Source: Commensalibacter intestini A911 (GTDB lineage Bacteria; Pseudomonadota; Alphaproteobacteria; Acetobacterales; Acetobacteraceae). From it: 64,000 bases of DNA. The stretch is from assembly GCF_000231445.1 (NCBI RefSeq), contig NZ_AGFR01000003.1, positions 124,001-188,000 of the forward strand, in the 5' to 3' direction. The notes under the pieces are model-generated. The model saw only the letters and a program-made list of their open reading frames with translations, did not search any database and was not told the origin of the DNA. This document shows, piece after piece, positions 52,778-61,717 of the stretch; the first letter of the stretch is position 1; the number at the start of each line of letters is the position of its first letter. A program made the position numbers and the translations under genes.

Positions 52778-54781
52778 ATGGCAGTAAAACCAGCAGGAAA
52801 AAATGACGGAAATGCAAATGATCGTGAAAATGACACGGCGTTGTTGGATGTCAGATCTGCAGATGTAAAAAAATTAATCAGCAAAGGTAAGGAAAGAGGA
52901 TACGTTACCTTAGATGAACTAAATGCGATTCTTCCTCAAGATAAAATGTCTTCCGAACAGATTGAAGATGTGATGTCTGCATTTTCTGAAATGAATATTC
53001 AAATCATTGAGAATGAAGAAACAGAAGACGATAGTAGTGATGAAAGTGGTGAAGAGGTTGATACAGATGCCGAAGCTGCTGAAAGTGATGAAGACGGTGA
53101 AAGTGAAGGTGCCGTTGTCGCTGCTGAATCGACTGCAGGTCGCACTGATGATCCGGTTCGAATGTATTTACGTGAAATGGGAGCGGTTGAGCTTTTGTCA
53201 CGTGAAGGCGAAATTGCTATTGCTAAACGGATTGAAGCTGGTCGTAATCAAATGATCGGCGGGCTTTGTGAAAGTCCGTTAACATTTAAAGCAATCATTG
53301 GTTGGCATGAACAGTTAAAAGTTGGTGATGTTCTTCTGAGAGATATTGTTGATTTAGAAGCTACGCAAACTGAGTACGATCAGTCTGATTTATCAGAGAT
53401 GGAAAACTCTTTGAGTGTATCAGGGGCTGAAAGTAATGATGAAAATGATAGTGAAAATGAGAACGATGAAGAGGGAGATGAAAGTGGAGAGGATTCTAAT
53501 GAAGAGAATAGTCTTTCTTTATCTGCCTTAGAAGAAAAGTATAAAGATGAAATTTTCGGTCATTTTGATGAGATCGAAAAGATTTATACAAAACTATATC
53601 AACTTCAAGTTCAACGTTTAGATGTAATTCAAGCTGGTGAAAAATTAACACCAGTTTTTGAAAATGAATATGAAGACCTTCGGAATAAATTAATTATAGA
53701 GGTTCAGCAAGTTCATCTACAGAGTAGTAAAATCGATTTTTTAGTTGAGCAACTGAAAACTGTTTCTAAGAAATTAGCTACTTTAGAAGGTAGTATGCTT
53801 CGTATGGCAGAGAAATGTAAAATTTCTCGTGATGACTTTTTATCAAAATATCATGGTTATGAACTGAATCCAGATTGGATGGATGCGGTTCGTGGTTTGC
53901 CCGGAAAGTATTGGAAGCTCTTTGTCGAACGATATGAAGACGATGTGAATAAATGTCGTGATGAGATTGCTGAGCTTTCTCAAAGAGTTGGTTTGCCGAT
54001 TAGTGAGTTTCGTCGTGTGTTCTCTACAGTTTCTTATGGCGAAAGAGATGCATCTCGTGCTAAAAAAGAAATGATTGAAGCAAATTTACGTTTGGTTATT
54101 TCTATTGCTAAAAAATATACAAATTGTGGATTGCAATTCTTGGATTTAATTCAAGAAGGAAATATTGGGTTGATGAAAGCGGTTGATAAATTTGAATATC
54201 GCCGTGGTTATAAATTCTCAACTTATGCAACTTGGTGGATTCGTCAGGCGATTACTCGCTCGATTGCAGATCAAGCCAGAACGATTCGTATTCCTGTGCA
54301 TATGATTGAAACAATCAATAAATTGGTTCGTACGTCTCGTCAAATGCTTCATGAAATTGGCAGAGAGCCTACTCCGGAAGAATTAGCTGAGAAGTTAGGC
54401 ATGCCTTTAGAAAAAGTCAGAAAAGTTCTGAAGATTGCTAAAGAACCTATTTCTTTGGAAATTCCGATTGGGGATGAAGAAGACAGTCACTTAGGTGATT
54501 TTATCGAAGATAAAAGTGCTGTTATTCCTTTGGATGCTGCTATTCAAACCAATTTAAGAGAAGCAACAACTCGTGTGTTGGCCTCTTTAACCCCAAGAGA
54601 AGAACGTGTTTTACGGATGCGTTTTGGTATTGGGATGAATACAGATCATACATTGGAAGAAGTTGGACAACAGTTCAATGTGACTCGTGAGCGTATTCGT
54701 CAGATTGAGGCAAAAGCGTTACGCAAGTTAAAACATCCAAGTAGAAGCCGTAAATTACGTTCTTTCTTGGATGATAATTGA
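52778..54781 (+). CDS. rpoD: RNA polymerase sigma factor RpoD (sigma-70)
   Basis: This is the housekeeping sigma factor. The product (about 667 residues) has region 1.1 (about residues 18-75), region 1.2 ([20 protein letters not shown]), and a large non-conserved region with an Asp/Glu/Asn/Ser-rich stretch at about 215-250. Region 2 ([20 protein letters not shown] to [20 protein letters not shown]), region 3, and the region 4 helix-turn-helix ([20 protein letters not shown]) follow. A TTG four codons upstream also lies in frame, but GAGGCGG precedes ATG 52778, so that start is used. It ends in a strong terminator. Confidence 0.97.
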   Translation: MAVKPAGKNDGNANDRENDTALLDVRSADVKKLISKGKERGYVTLDELNAILPQDKMSSEQIEDVMSAFSEMNIQIIENEETEDDSSDESGEEVDTDAEAAESDEDGESEGAVVAAESTAGRTDDPVRMYLREMGAVELLSREGEIAIAKRIEAGRNQMIGGLCESPLTFKAIIGWHEQLKVGDVLLRDIVDLEATQTEYDQSDLSEMENSLSVSGAESNDENDSENENDEEGDESGEDSNEENSLSLSALEEKYKDEIFGHFDEIEKIYTKLYQLQVQRLDVIQAGEKLTPVFENEYEDLRNKLIIEVQQVHLQSSKIDFLVEQLKTVSKKLATLEGSMLRMAEKCKISRDDFLSKYHGYELNPDWMDAVRGLPGKYWKLFVERYEDDVNKCRDEIAELSQRVGLPISEFRRVFSTVSYGERDASRAKKEMIEANLRLVISIAKKYTNCGLQFLDLIQEGNIGLMKAVDKFEYRRGYKFSTYATWWIRQAITRSIADQARTIRIPVHMIETINKLVRTSRQMLHEIGREPTPEELAEKLGMPLEKVRKVLKIAKEPISLEIPIGDEEDSHLGDFIEDKSAVIPLDAAIQTNLREATTRVLASLTPREERVLRMRFGIGMNTDHTLEEVGQQFNVTRERIRQIEAKALRKLKHPSRSRKLRSFLDDN

Positions 54782-54807
54782 TCTTATTCTAATTTTTAAG
54801 ATATAAG

Positions 54808-54840
54808 GAAAGAGGGGATTTGCCCCTCTTTCTTTTTTTA
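54808..54840 (+). terminator. Terminator after rpoD
   Basis: A perfect 10-bp stem (GAAAGAGGGG at 54808-54817 with CCCCTCTTTC at 54823-54832) has a 5-base loop and is followed by seven T. The acetyltransferase gene begins right after it. Confidence 0.9.
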
Positions 54841-54850
54841 TGTTGAGATA

Positions 54851-55432
54851 ATGTCTGCAATTAATAATATTCGCCCAGCTACGCCAGTCACGGTTGCCAT
54901 TACTTTTTTAAGAATGGATCATCCGCCTAAGTATACATTATTGGATTTGCCTGAGGGATATGTGTTAGAGAAGCTTTCTTTTATTCCGATCCCTTTATAT
55001 CGATATATTTATGGAACGGTGGGTAGAGAATGTTGTTGGTGGATGCGCAGGGTATTATCTGATCAATATTTAGAACAGTTATTCTCTGATCCTTTTGTTG
55101 AAGTTTATGTGCTTAAAGATCCAAAGGATATTATTTCTGGTTTTTTTGAACTGGATTGTCGTTTAAAATCAAATGTAAATATTGCCTATTTTGGGTTAAT
55201 GCCGCATTTGGTGGGTAAAGGGATGGGAACGGCTTTTTTTCATCAAGTTTTACGATATGCTTGGGGTAAACATCCTCGCTGTTTACGGATTAATACGTGT
55301 AATTTGGATCATCCAAGAGCTCTGAAGCTTTATAAAAAAGCTGGTTTTGAGCAATTTAAAGTAGAAACAGAACTCTGGAATATCCCTGATGTTTTAAACC
55401 TTCCTATTCCTAAAAAATTTCTAAAAAAATAA
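54851..55432 (+). CDS. GNAT-family N-acetyltransferase
   Basis: The 193-residue product has a GNAT fold in its C-terminal half (about residues 95-185): the acetyl-CoA pyrophosphate loop in HLVGKGMGTAFFHQVLRYAW, then CLRINTCNLDHPRALKLYKKAGF. The N-terminal 90 residues are poorly conserved. The substrate is unknown; an amino acid or small amine is possible. It starts only 10 bases after the rpoD terminator with a weak ribosome site (TTGAGAT), so its promoter may overlap the terminator, or it may be expressed by read-through. Confidence 0.85.
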   Translation: MSAINNIRPATPVTVAITFLRMDHPPKYTLLDLPEGYVLEKLSFIPIPLYRYIYGTVGRECCWWMRRVLSDQYLEQLFSDPFVEVYVLKDPKDIISGFFELDCRLKSNVNIAYFGLMPHLVGKGMGTAFFHQVLRYAWGKHPRCLRINTCNLDHPRALKLYKKAGFEQFKVETELWNIPDVLNLPIPKKFLKK

Positions 55433-55484
55433 GATAAACACTTGCATTCTTTACCTGTTTGTGCTTTTAAGAGAGTTCTTCCCT

Positions 55485-55560
55485 GCCAAGGTTTTACGGC
55501 TATACCTTGGCTATACCCAAAAGATGGAAGAATAATCAGTTTTGACTGATTTTATTGGGT
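55485..55560 (+). promoter_or_regulatory. Structured leader upstream of rpsF, candidate S6:S18 autoregulatory element
   Basis: Two hairpins precede rpsF. The first has an 8-bp perfect stem (GCCAAGGT at 55485-55492 with 55504-55511). The second is a two-part stem: ACCCAA (55515-55520) with TTGGGT (55555-55560), enclosing AATCAGT-TTTG-ACTGATT (55534-55551). A CCG (55570-55572) lies beside the ribosome site. Many bacteria have an S6:S18-binding leader with a conserved CCG bulge here; the match in this case is unproven. Confidence 0.45.
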
Positions 55561-55584
55561 TGAAGTCAGCCGAAGGGAGATAGT

Positions 55585-56070
55585 ATGCCATTATACGAAT
55601 GCGTGTTTATTGCACGTAATGATGTCACTCAACAACAAGTTGAAGATATCGCTAATGGAGTTGCTTCTTTAATCGAAAGTGAAGAAGGCTCCGTACAAAA
55701 GCGCGAATATTGGGGATTACGTAACTTAGCATATCGTGTTAAGAAAAATCGTAAAGGCCATTATATGCTTTTAGGTGTTGATGCAAAAGCAACAACCATT
55801 AAAGAAATCGAACGTCAATTGAACTTGAATGAAGATGTTCTTCGTTTCATGACATTGCGTATTGATGCTATTGATGAAGCACCATCTGCAATTCTTTCTC
55901 GTAAAGGGGATGACAGCAGAGATCGTTCTGATCGTTCTGACAGATCTTCAAGCAATCGTTCTTCTAAATCATCAGGACGCTATGAAAGCGGCCGTAAGAA
56001 TGTAGAAGATGATTTAGGTTCTGATGACAGCAGTTTTGCTGTTGATCAAGCTGATGAAGTGGAGGCATAG
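55585..56070 (+). CDS. rpsF: 30S ribosomal protein S6
   Basis: S6 pairs with S18 on the small-subunit platform. The 161-residue product has the S6 fold (residues 1-95) with MPLYECVFIARNDVTQQQVE, REYWGLRNLAYRVKKNRKGHY and LNEDVLRFMTLR. It is followed by a Ser/Arg/Asp-rich low-complexity tail of about 60 residues, longer than in E. coli but usual in Alphaproteobacteria. AAGGGAG lies before the ATG. It is first in the rpsF-rpsR-rplI operon. Confidence 0.97.
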   Translation: MPLYECVFIARNDVTQQQVEDIANGVASLIESEEGSVQKREYWGLRNLAYRVKKNRKGHYMLLGVDAKATTIKEIERQLNLNEDVLRFMTLRIDAIDEAPSAILSRKGDDSRDRSDRSDRSSSNRSSKSSGRYESGRKNVEDDLGSDDSSFAVDQADEVEA

Positions 56071-56073
56071 TCA

Positions 56074-56349
56074 ATGTCAGAAACAGCTCAAGTAAATCCA
56101 GCTGCACGTCGTGTTGCGGTGGGGGCACGTCGTCCTTTCCATCGTAGACGTAAAACATGTCCTTTTTCATCTGCGAATGCACCAAAGATCGATTATAAGG
56201 ATATTCGTTTATTGTCTCGTTTTCTTTCAGAAAGAGGCAAGATCGTTCCAAGTCGTATCACAGCAGTTTCTGCAAAGAAACAACGTGAATTGGCACAGGC
56301 AATCAAACGTGCTCGCTTTTTAGCATTATTGCCTTACGTTCAAGACTGA
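56074..56349 (+). CDS. rpsR: 30S ribosomal protein S18
   Basis: S18 binds S6 and 16S rRNA. The 91-residue product carries [31 protein letters not shown] and [19 protein letters not shown], all diagnostic of bS18. The alanine/arginine-rich N-terminus is extended. It starts 3 bp after rpsF, with its ribosome site (GTGGAGG) inside the end of rpsF. Confidence 0.98.
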   Translation: MSETAQVNPAARRVAVGARRPFHRRRKTCPFSSANAPKIDYKDIRLLSRFLSERGKIVPSRITAVSAKKQRELAQAIKRARFLALLPYVQD

Positions 56350-56362
56350 GGGAGAAGAGATT

Positions 56363-56962
56363 ATGGCTGCAACTGAAGTTATTCTACTTCAAAGAGTAGA
56401 AAAACTAGGGCACATGGGTGATATCGTTAAGGTAAAACCTGGTTTTGCTCGTAACTATTTGCTTCCTCAAGGTAAAGCAATCCGTGCGACGGCTGCTAAT
56501 CGTGAACGTTTCGAAAGAGAACGTGGACAATTAGAAGTGCAAAACGTTAAACGTCGTGAAGAGGCAGAACGTCTCTTGGAACGTTTAGAAGGTCTTGCAG
56601 TAGTTATTATTCGTCAAGCTGGCGAAAGTGGAAACCTTTATGGTTCTGTAACTGCGCGTGATATTTCTGAAGCTGCTGCGAAAGATGGTGTATCTTTCTC
56701 TCGTCAGCAAGTTGAAATTGCACACCCAATTAAATCATTAGGTTTGTATCAAGTTAAAGTTCAACTTCATCCAGAAGTTCACTTGGATGCAAAAGTTAAT
56801 GTTGCTCGTTCTGTTGAAGAAGCTGAACGTCAAGCACAAGGCGAAGTGACACAAGTTGAAGTAGCACATACACATGTGGATGCTGAAGCTGTTGAACATG
56901 CTAATGCTGAAATGTTAGAAAATGCACCTGTTGCTGAAGAAGCTGCTGCTACAGCAGAATAA
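56363..56962 (+). CDS. rplI: 50S ribosomal protein L9
   Basis: L9 binds 23S rRNA near the L1 stalk and limits frameshifting. The 199-residue product has the N-domain (EVILLQRVEKLGHMGDIVKV, FARNYLLPQGKA), the long connecting helix (about residues 45-75) and the C-domain (about 80-150). A Glu/Ala/His-rich acidic extension of about 45 residues follows, typical of Acetobacteraceae and other Alphaproteobacteria. GGGAGAAGAG precedes the ATG. It ends the rpsF operon. Confidence 0.97.
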   Translation: MAATEVILLQRVEKLGHMGDIVKVKPGFARNYLLPQGKAIRATAANRERFERERGQLEVQNVKRREEAERLLERLEGLAVVIIRQAGESGNLYGSVTARDISEAAAKDGVSFSRQQVEIAHPIKSLGLYQVKVQLHPEVHLDAKVNVARSVEEAERQAQGEVTQVEVAHTHVDAEAVEHANAEMLENAPVAEEAAATAE

Positions 56963-56984
56963 TCAAAACAGCATTTGAATATTG

Positions 56985-57016
56985 AAAAAGCGGAGGCAAT
57001 TGCTTCCGCTTTTTTT
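56985..57016. terminator. Terminator between rplI and rsmA
   Basis: AAAAAGCGGAGGCAA pairs with TTGCTTCCGCTTTTT (one G-T mismatch). A and T runs flank it on both sides, so it can end the rpsF operon and also the convergent lpt-surA-rsmA operon. Confidence 0.85.
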
Positions 57017-57109
57017 ATGTTATTTATATTTAAATTATTATGACGATATAAATTTTAGCTGTGTATTGAACTAAGATAGATAATAAAATTAAAGAATAAA
57101 TAGTTATTG

Positions 57110-57946
57110 TTAGGCGTTAATTGCTAGATGTAAGCGAGCAAGTTGGTCAAATTCAGCAATCGTTAATGTTTCTGCTCTTCTTGTGCTATCAATATTTGCA
57201 GCAGAAAGTAAAGTTTCTCCACCAATATTTTTTAATGCACCTTTTAGCATTTTCCGCCTTTGACCGAAAGCAGCAGCAGTCACTTGTTCCATAGCTTTAA
57301 AAAGCTCTGGAGATGGTTGCTCAGCTTTTGGTAGTACATTAATGACCGCTGAATAAACTTTCGGAGGAGGAGCAAAAGCGCCCGGAGGAATACGCTTCAT
57401 AATCATACATTCCGCAACCCATTGTGCAATCACAGACAATCTACCATAATATTCGGTATTGGGAGCCGCACAAATACGCTCAGCAACCTCTTGTTGGAAC
57501 ATTAAGGTCAAACGTGTCCATTGCTGTCCTTGCTTTAACCAGCCTAATAACAGAGATGTGCCAATATTATATGGAAGGTTTGCAATAATTTGACGAGGTG
57601 AATCACAAAGCGTTGTTAAATCTAATTTTAAAGCATCATGTTCAACAACTTGAAAACGTTCGGGGTAGAAAGGTTGTAGTTCATGTAGTAACTGCAAAGC
57701 TCGTTGGTCAACTTCAATGCCAATAACCTTTTGAGCAGGACTATCCAACAAAGCCCTCGTTAAACCACCAGGGCCAGGACCAACTTCGACAACGTTTTTG
57801 TTGGTTAAATCTCCAGCCAAGGCAATAATTTGCTGATTAATCATGGGGTCTAACAAAAAATGTTGCCCCAATGATTTTTTGGCGTGAAGATTATACTTAT
57901 TTATGCTTTCTTTTAGGCTGGGTAGCTGGTTTTGCTGTAGAGTCAT
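57110..57946 (-). CDS. rsmA: 16S rRNA dimethyltransferase RsmA (KsgA)
   Basis: RsmA dimethylates A1518 and A1519 of 16S rRNA and checks 30S assembly. The 278-residue product has AKKSLGQHFLLD, the S-adenosylmethionine loop VVEVGPGPGGLTRALLD (about residue 55), and the catalytic IIANLPYNIGTSLLL. A C-terminal helical domain with FGQRRKMLKGAL follows. The ATG at 57946 lies inside surA, a 50-bp overlap in another frame, which is long but keeps the usual N-terminal arm. It is the last gene of the lpt operon. Confidence 0.95.
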   Translation of the reverse strand: MTLQQNQLPSLKESINKYNLHAKKSLGQHFLLDPMINQQIIALAGDLTNKNVVEVGPGPGGLTRALLDSPAQKVIGIEVDQRALQLLHELQPFYPERFQVVEHDALKLDLTTLCDSPRQIIANLPYNIGTSLLLGWLKQGQQWTRLTLMFQQEVAERICAAPNTEYYGRLSVIAQWVAECMIMKRIPPGAFAPPPKVYSAVINVLPKAEQPSPELFKAMEQVTAAAFGQRRKMLKGALKNIGGETLLSAANIDSTRRAETLTIAEFDQLARLHLAINA

Positions 57947-59345
57947 CAGGTGTATTTTGCATTTGAATAATCGCTTGACGATGTAAGTCGCGATCTAATT
58001 GTTGAGATACTTGTTCGACACGTTGGCTGAGAAGTTGGTTTGCAATTTCACTTGTAGAAATATCTGCAAGGTTTTTCTTTTCACGAGAGCAAACCATAAT
58101 TAAAGCAATCCCGTCAATGGAAACTAATGGTTTACTAACTTGTCCAGGTTGTAGACCTTGTAAAACACCAGCCATTTCAGGATTCATACGTTCTAATTGC
58201 ATTTCACCAGGATCAGAAGGGTGTACATTGCCTGCTTTCTGGTTTGCTGCTTCTACTTGTTGGCAAGTATGTAAAGAATTTTTTAATTGATTGACTTGAT
58301 TTAACACGCTTACTTGTTGAGGAGTTGGGTGTTTAGGATCTAACTTAGAAGAGAATGGGAGGAATAATTGTCGGATATTCATTAATGTTCCCATTTCATT
58401 ACCAATGGTACGCTTTCCGCTAAGCATTGCAATAATATATCCGCCTGCAACTTTAATAGGATTAGAAATTGCTCCAATAGGCATTTTATTGACTAAAGCA
58501 ACCACTTCTGGGTCTAAACTATCTGGTTGTACCCACCCTAAAGATCCCCCTTGTAAAGCACTTTGTGCTTGAGAGAATTGTGCCGCCACAATTGGGAATG
58601 GGGCACCATTTCTTAATTGTTGAATAATGGTTTGAGTAAATTGAAGTTCTTGTTCTGGATGGCGTGCATTTTCAACAGGAACAAAAATTTCATTTAATAA
58701 ATATTCAGGCTGACCAACTTCTTGTTTAAGTGCCTTTTGTCTTTGTTCAACATCTTGGGCAGTTATACGGTTTTGACTGCCGAGTTCTTGTTGAATGACT
58801 CTACCCCAGCCGAGTTGAAGGCGAATTTGATCAATGAGTGTGCTCATTGATACACCATCTGCAGAAAGACGATTCCTTAGTGCATTTGGTGGCATACCAT
58901 TGCGTTTCTCGATGTCTGCAATGGCTGTAGCGATTTGCTCAGGAGAAATATTTACGTTTCGTCTAAGCATTTCTTGAGTATGGAGGCGTTCTGTAATTAA
59001 TTGTTTAATTAATTGTGGACGCATGCGTTGTAACACTTCAGGGGTTAAGTGAACGCCAGCCGTAAGTTGGAATAGTTGTTCTCTATTGTTAATGTCTCTT
59101 TGTGTTAAAAGTTGACCATTAATAATTGCAACAATTTTACTTTCTGTATCAACTTGCGCATCAGGTATAGAATACCCTTTTCCCATTGCATGAGAGTTAA
59201 TGCTAGAAGATGTAGCTTGAGGATGTTTATGCGTGGTAGTGATTGCAAATGCAGCTGTACTTAAAAAAGTACTAGCTACTGCCAAACAAATGCCTAGCTT
59301 ATATTGAGAGCGTAAAAAGGAAACTTTATGTTTTGTATAGATCAT
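57897..59345 (-). CDS. surA: Periplasmic peptidyl-prolyl isomerase/chaperone SurA
   Basis: SurA escorts outer-membrane proteins, including LptD, to the BAM complex. The 482-residue product has a signal peptide (about residues 16-34, LGICLAVASTFLSTAAFA), a SurA N-terminal domain (about 65-195, IVAIINGQLLTQRDINNREQ) and one clear parvulin domain (about 210-320, QGGSLGWVQPDSLDPEV). A second, degenerate one follows (about 350-430, NPEMAGVLQGLQPGQVSKPL). The start overlaps the lptD stop by 4 bp. Confidence 0.93.
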   Translation of the reverse strand: MIYTKHKVSFLRSQYKLGICLAVASTFLSTAAFAITTTHKHPQATSSSINSHAMGKGYSIPDAQVDTESKIVAIINGQLLTQRDINNREQLFQLTAGVHLTPEVLQRMRPQLIKQLITERLHTQEMLRRNVNISPEQIATAIADIEKRNGMPPNALRNRLSADGVSMSTLIDQIRLQLGWGRVIQQELGSQNRITAQDVEQRQKALKQEVGQPEYLLNEIFVPVENARHPEQELQFTQTIIQQLRNGAPFPIVAAQFSQAQSALQGGSLGWVQPDSLDPEVVALVNKMPIGAISNPIKVAGGYIIAMLSGKRTIGNEMGTLMNIRQLFLPFSSKLDPKHPTPQQVSVLNQVNQLKNSLHTCQQVEAANQKAGNVHPSDPGEMQLERMNPEMAGVLQGLQPGQVSKPLVSIDGIALIMVCSREKKNLADISTSEIANQLLSQRVEQVSQQLDRDLHRQAIIQMQNTPDDSTAKPATQPKRKHK

Positions 59346-61717
59346 CCGTTAATTCCAAAGGTTCCAAGCGTTTTAAAGGTTAGCATAAACAATATAGTAT
59401 CCACATTGTCTTCACCATTAATCATTGTGTATTGTTTAAGATAGATGACATCCATGCTGAAACAGTCATTTTTATAACCAGCAGAGCCCCCCATAGCAAC
59501 ATTTTCTTTTCTAGATAAACTACGACGGCCAAAAGCTGAGGCGTGCCAATGATCCCAATCTGTAGATGCTCCTAAGGTTAGTTCGCTTGTTCTTTCTTTA
59601 TATAAATAAGATGGACCATTCTTTGTAAAAGGATTTCCAAAATAATAATAATATGGCGTAATAGGCTCGTAAAGATAACCCCCATTAATACCAAAGTGAC
59701 GGAAACCGGCATTGAAAACGCCTTCACCATAGGTGATATCACCACTATAAGGATCTACACGCCCTCTAACTGTTGTGCTGAAAAATTGAGTGGGTGAAAA
59801 GCGTAACCGAGCAACAACGTCTGACATATGGCGACTAACCCCAGAGTTCTGAGGAAGATTTTTATTGACATGTTCTAGGTAACTTTGCCCAGCTAAGAAA
59901 TCAACTTGATGTCCATTCCAAGACCAATTGCTGTGAATACCCACGTTGGCTCTTGCACCACCATCTAAACGATCTGTTCCTTGATAACGGTTTAGAGCAA
60001 ATAATGTTGTATCAGAAAATTCATAGGCCAAGCTGTCCTCGTTTGGCATAGCCCAGTTTCTTCCGCCTTTTGCATGAGGAGCTGCAATGAGTTGAACAAT
60101 AGGTTCAATAATTTGTGTGCCAGAAGAATCACCTAGTTTAAATTCTCTGAGGAAAGGCCAATTCATTTTTACAGCAAGGGTAGGGAGTGCCTGACCACTA
60201 ACATTTGTTCCTCGTTTATTTAGATAAAGAGGCATTTCATTTAGGTCTGTTGCTCTATAAATATTAGAATCAACATGGAGGGTAACTAACCATTTTTGTC
60301 CGAAATCCGTGTCAAATGGACGATCCCAATTGAGTGTAGCTTGTCCTCTTTGATCTGAAGCACCCGTTGGTCGGTAAATGACAAAATCAGTTGTATTAAA
60401 AGAGAAACGTCCCCCTAAGGCATCTGGTTGTCCTAAAAAGCTGTAGGTATAGCGAGGTAATACAAAAGGTAAGTCTGAATCGTTAATAACACCACGATTT
60501 AGCCCTTGATATCCTTGCATGGTGATTTTTGAGTAAGCACCTTCACCAAAACCTTCTAAATAGAGGTTAGATCCTAATGTATCTTGACCATATCCATTAA
60601 TACGATAATCACGCATATAATCCGCAGAAGTTGCAACGTTAATATTTGCACCATATCGCCAGTTTTGATTTAATGCCCATTCGGTTTTAAGGAATAAATA
60701 TCCTTGAGCACCATTTCCGTTATTGTAAATGGTGTCGCCTACAGCATTTTTCCAAGAACCTTTGTTAACTGTATCGTCAGCAACCCCACCTTCGACGCGT
60801 AGCATGCCTTGATTGAAGCGTGCGCGATAAATTGCACTCAATTGAGGTCCTGTTTTGGTTGCGAATAAAGGGATAAAGGTTAAATCAGACCATTTATTCA
60901 TTGCCCAGTAATACGGGATTGTGGTGTAAGCTCCCATATACTTACCGCTAAAGTTAATGCTGGGGATTAATAAACCACTTTTACGTTTAACAGATGGGTC
61001 AACAATAGAGAAGAATGGCATGTAAAAAACAGGAACACCAAAGAAATCGATGAATGTATCAGAAAAATCAATGCGTTGATTTTCCATATCTCGAATAGCT
61101 TGGTAAGAGCGCAGTTGCCAAAAAGGAGCTTTTTTAGGATCTTTTTCACAAATAGGGCAGGCCGTATAAACAGATCTACTGAAATCGTGTACTTTTCCAC
61201 CTGTGCGACGTGCACCGTTTGCAGCAAGTTTTCCATTGTCTGCAAGAAGCGCATAGACTTGGTCCATAACGCCTTCGCGCATATTTTCACCCAATTGCAC
61301 ATGTTGGGTAAATAAAATCTCCCCATCAGGTTCAATCATAGACACATTACCATCGGCATTTGCTATATTTGTTGTGCGGTTATACGTTACTTTATCTGCA
61401 CGTAGGACGTGATCATTTTGCCAAATATGGACATCACCTGTCCATGTTACTTCACCTGTTTTAGCATTATAAGAAACATTATCTGCTTGGAAAGTAATAG
61501 GGTCTTTTCCTGTAAAAGGAGCGCCATTAGATTTTCCAATATTAGAAGTCGCAATTTGCATTTGTTGTTGTGCAAAGGCATTTTGGTCAATAAAAAAGCT
61601 CATACTCCCTACGGATCCGCTGATAACGCTGATCAAAAGTAAGGTTTGATGCTTATTTTTGCGTGCTAATTTTCGAGCTAATTTTTTAAAGAGTGAAGGT
61701 GAAGTGTAATTGCGCAT
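59342..61717 (-). CDS. lptD: LPS-assembly outer-membrane protein LptD
   Basis: LptD with LptE inserts lipopolysaccharide into the outer leaflet. The product (about 791 residues) has an N-terminal basic/hydrophobic export signal ending near NAFAQ, an OstA/jellyroll domain (about 65-200, ADNVSYNAKTGEVTWTGDVH, LRADKVTYN) and a large beta-barrel. Two cysteines in TACPICEKD and one near the C-terminus (NDCFSM) could form the inter-domain disulfides. The frame is open upstream to 61783, but ATG at 61717 overlaps the lptG stop (TAATG) and has GGAAG 7 bases before it, so it is preferred. No lptE is adjacent. Confidence 0.94.
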   Translation of the reverse strand: MRNYTSPSLFKKLARKLARKNKHQTLLLISVISGSVGSMSFFIDQNAFAQQQMQIATSNIGKSNGAPFTGKDPITFQADNVSYNAKTGEVTWTGDVHIWQNDHVLRADKVTYNRTTNIANADGNVSMIEPDGEILFTQHVQLGENMREGVMDQVYALLADNGKLAANGARRTGGKVHDFSRSVYTACPICEKDPKKAPFWQLRSYQAIRDMENQRIDFSDTFIDFFGVPVFYMPFFSIVDPSVKRKSGLLIPSINFSGKYMGAYTTIPYYWAMNKWSDLTFIPLFATKTGPQLSAIYRARFNQGMLRVEGGVADDTVNKGSWKNAVGDTIYNNGNGAQGYLFLKTEWALNQNWRYGANINVATSADYMRDYRINGYGQDTLGSNLYLEGFGEGAYSKITMQGYQGLNRGVINDSDLPFVLPRYTYSFLGQPDALGGRFSFNTTDFVIYRPTGASDQRGQATLNWDRPFDTDFGQKWLVTLHVDSNIYRATDLNEMPLYLNKRGTNVSGQALPTLAVKMNWPFLREFKLGDSSGTQIIEPIVQLIAAPHAKGGRNWAMPNEDSLAYEFSDTTLFALNRYQGTDRLDGGARANVGIHSNWSWNGHQVDFLAGQSYLEHVNKNLPQNSGVSRHMSDVVARLRFSPTQFFSTTVRGRVDPYSGDITYGEGVFNAGFRHFGINGGYLYEPITPYYYYFGNPFTKNGPSYLYKERTSELTLGASTDWDHWHASAFGRRSLSRKENVAMGGSAGYKNDCFSMDVIYLKQYTMINGEDNVDTILFMLTFKTLGTFGING

